A stretch of DNA of 34,864 nucleotides from Bacteroidales bacterium (lineage in GTDB: Bacteria; Bacteroidota; Bacteroidia; Bacteroidales; P3). Made by a program: the position numbers and the translations under genes. Positions 34,471-34,864 of the stretch are shown piece by piece. The DNA is taken from NCBI GenBank assembly GCA_017455205.1, contig JAFTBM010000055.1, forward strand, positions 1-34,864. Reading direction: 5' to 3'. Within the stretch, counting starts at the first letter, position 1. Every line of letters begins with the position of its first letter. The notes under the pieces were generated by a model. The model had not been told where the DNA came from. It did no database searches and worked only from the letters and a program-made list of their open reading frames with translations.

Positions 34471-34657
34471 AGAAATAAAATCGGGTTGGCAGGAGTTTTT
34501 TTGCGACTCCTGATTTGTCCCAATCTATCCTGAACCAAAATGGGCGCAGACATTAATTCCACTTTTTGCAATGGTAACCTCTAAAAATTAAATATCAAAT
34601 ATTCAACAATATAAATTCATAATCTACGTTATATATGTTATAAAAACAACATCACTG

Positions 34658-34864
34658 ATGAGCAAGTACAAGACCACAGGCAAACAGACCCTCTTCGATG
34701 CCGAGAATGCGGCACAGAAACTATCCGAGATAGGCAATCCGCTGGAGAAACTGGAGAGTGTGATAGACTTCGAGATGTTCCGCAGTAGGTTCGAGGATGC
34801 GATGGTGAACCACAACACCAAGAGCAAAGCAGGAGCCAAGCAGTGCGATGAGGTCATGATGGTC
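34658..34864 (+). mobile_element. IS5-type transposase, N-terminal part (cut by window edge)
   Basis: An open frame of 69 codons from the ATG at 34658 to the window end. The text MSKYKTTGKQTLFDAENAAQ, then PLEKLESVIDFEMFR and KSKAGAKQCDEVMMV, matches the N-terminal domain (DUF772-like) of IS5/IS4-type DDE transposases common in Bacteroidetes. The catalytic core lies beyond the window, so completeness is unknown. The left inverted repeat should lie between about 34500 and 34620 but cannot be fixed without the right end. Confidence 0.8.

Noticed and set aside
34428-34571. N-terminal extension of the M20 peptidase
   Set aside because: Not part of the family domain and crosses a likely -7 box; an open frame by chance.
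1-34864. CRISPR array or rRNA operon
   Set aside because: No regularly spaced direct repeats with unique spacers and no rRNA-like sequence were seen.

Overview
The window reads as a chromosomal segment from a fairly GC-rich member of the Bacteroidales; genus cannot be fixed. The evidence is a split-type transketolase, a pyrophosphate-dependent phosphofructokinase, a three-gene C-A-B succinate dehydrogenase/fumarate reductase with one large cytochrome b subunit, DUF3822 beside rsmD, and a tmRNA tag ending in YALAA. Several promoters also fit the Bacteroidetes form: TTG(G), about 20 nt, then TAnnTTTG. Most of the content is housekeeping. The accessory parts are two restriction-modification loci, a transposase at the right edge and some short repeats.

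Layout: (1) 1-4300, minus strand: a tight operon reading leftward from a promoter near 4270-4298 (membrane-anchored hypothetical, DUF3822, rsmD, purC, CYTH protein, and the start of an MmeI-like type IIL restriction-modification enzyme cut by the window edge). (2) 4370-7633, minus: pfp, an EnvC-like coiled-coil/LytM protein, and an LpxH-type phosphatase, overlapping each other. (3) 7634-8551: a non-coding divergent region whose base skew reverses in the middle. (4) 8552-15671, plus: TolC-like protein, HlyD-like adaptor and two ABC-2 permeases with no ATPase, then adenylate kinase and a peptide-type substrate-binding lipoprotein. (5) 15664-20871, minus: MATE exporter, HtrA-type protease, tmRNA, tRNA-Asp, glnS. 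(6) 20997-25467, minus: DUF2461, frdB, frdA, frdC. (7) 25468-26281: a repeat-rich divergent spacer. (8) 26282-30124, plus: nuclease lipoprotein, small lipoprotein, an Eco29kI-like GIY-YIG restriction enzyme with its C5 methyltransferase, and the N-terminal half of transketolase without its partner half, followed by a decayed reading frame. (9) 30455-34427, minus: pnp with its terminator and leader hairpin, and an M20 dipeptidase. (10) The start of an IS5-type transposase at the right edge.

How the genes fit together: the metabolic genes (pfp, transketolase half, fumarate reductase, purC, adk, M20 peptidase) match a saccharolytic/peptidolytic anaerobe that ends its electron transport at fumarate. 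The tmRNA, pnp, rsmD and glnS genes serve RNA and translation. Envelope functions are the TolC/HlyD/ABC-2 pump, the EnvC-like protein, the LpxH-like enzyme and the HtrA lipoprotein. The most unusual signal is four unrelated short tandem repeats (periods 9, 7, 9 and 11 bp) within about 9 kb. Two of them sit inside the coding sequences of glnS and frdA. I did not find a clearly new multi-gene defence or other novel system; the best leads are these repeats, the orphan transketolase half with its neighbouring remnant, and the large soluble insertion in FrdC.
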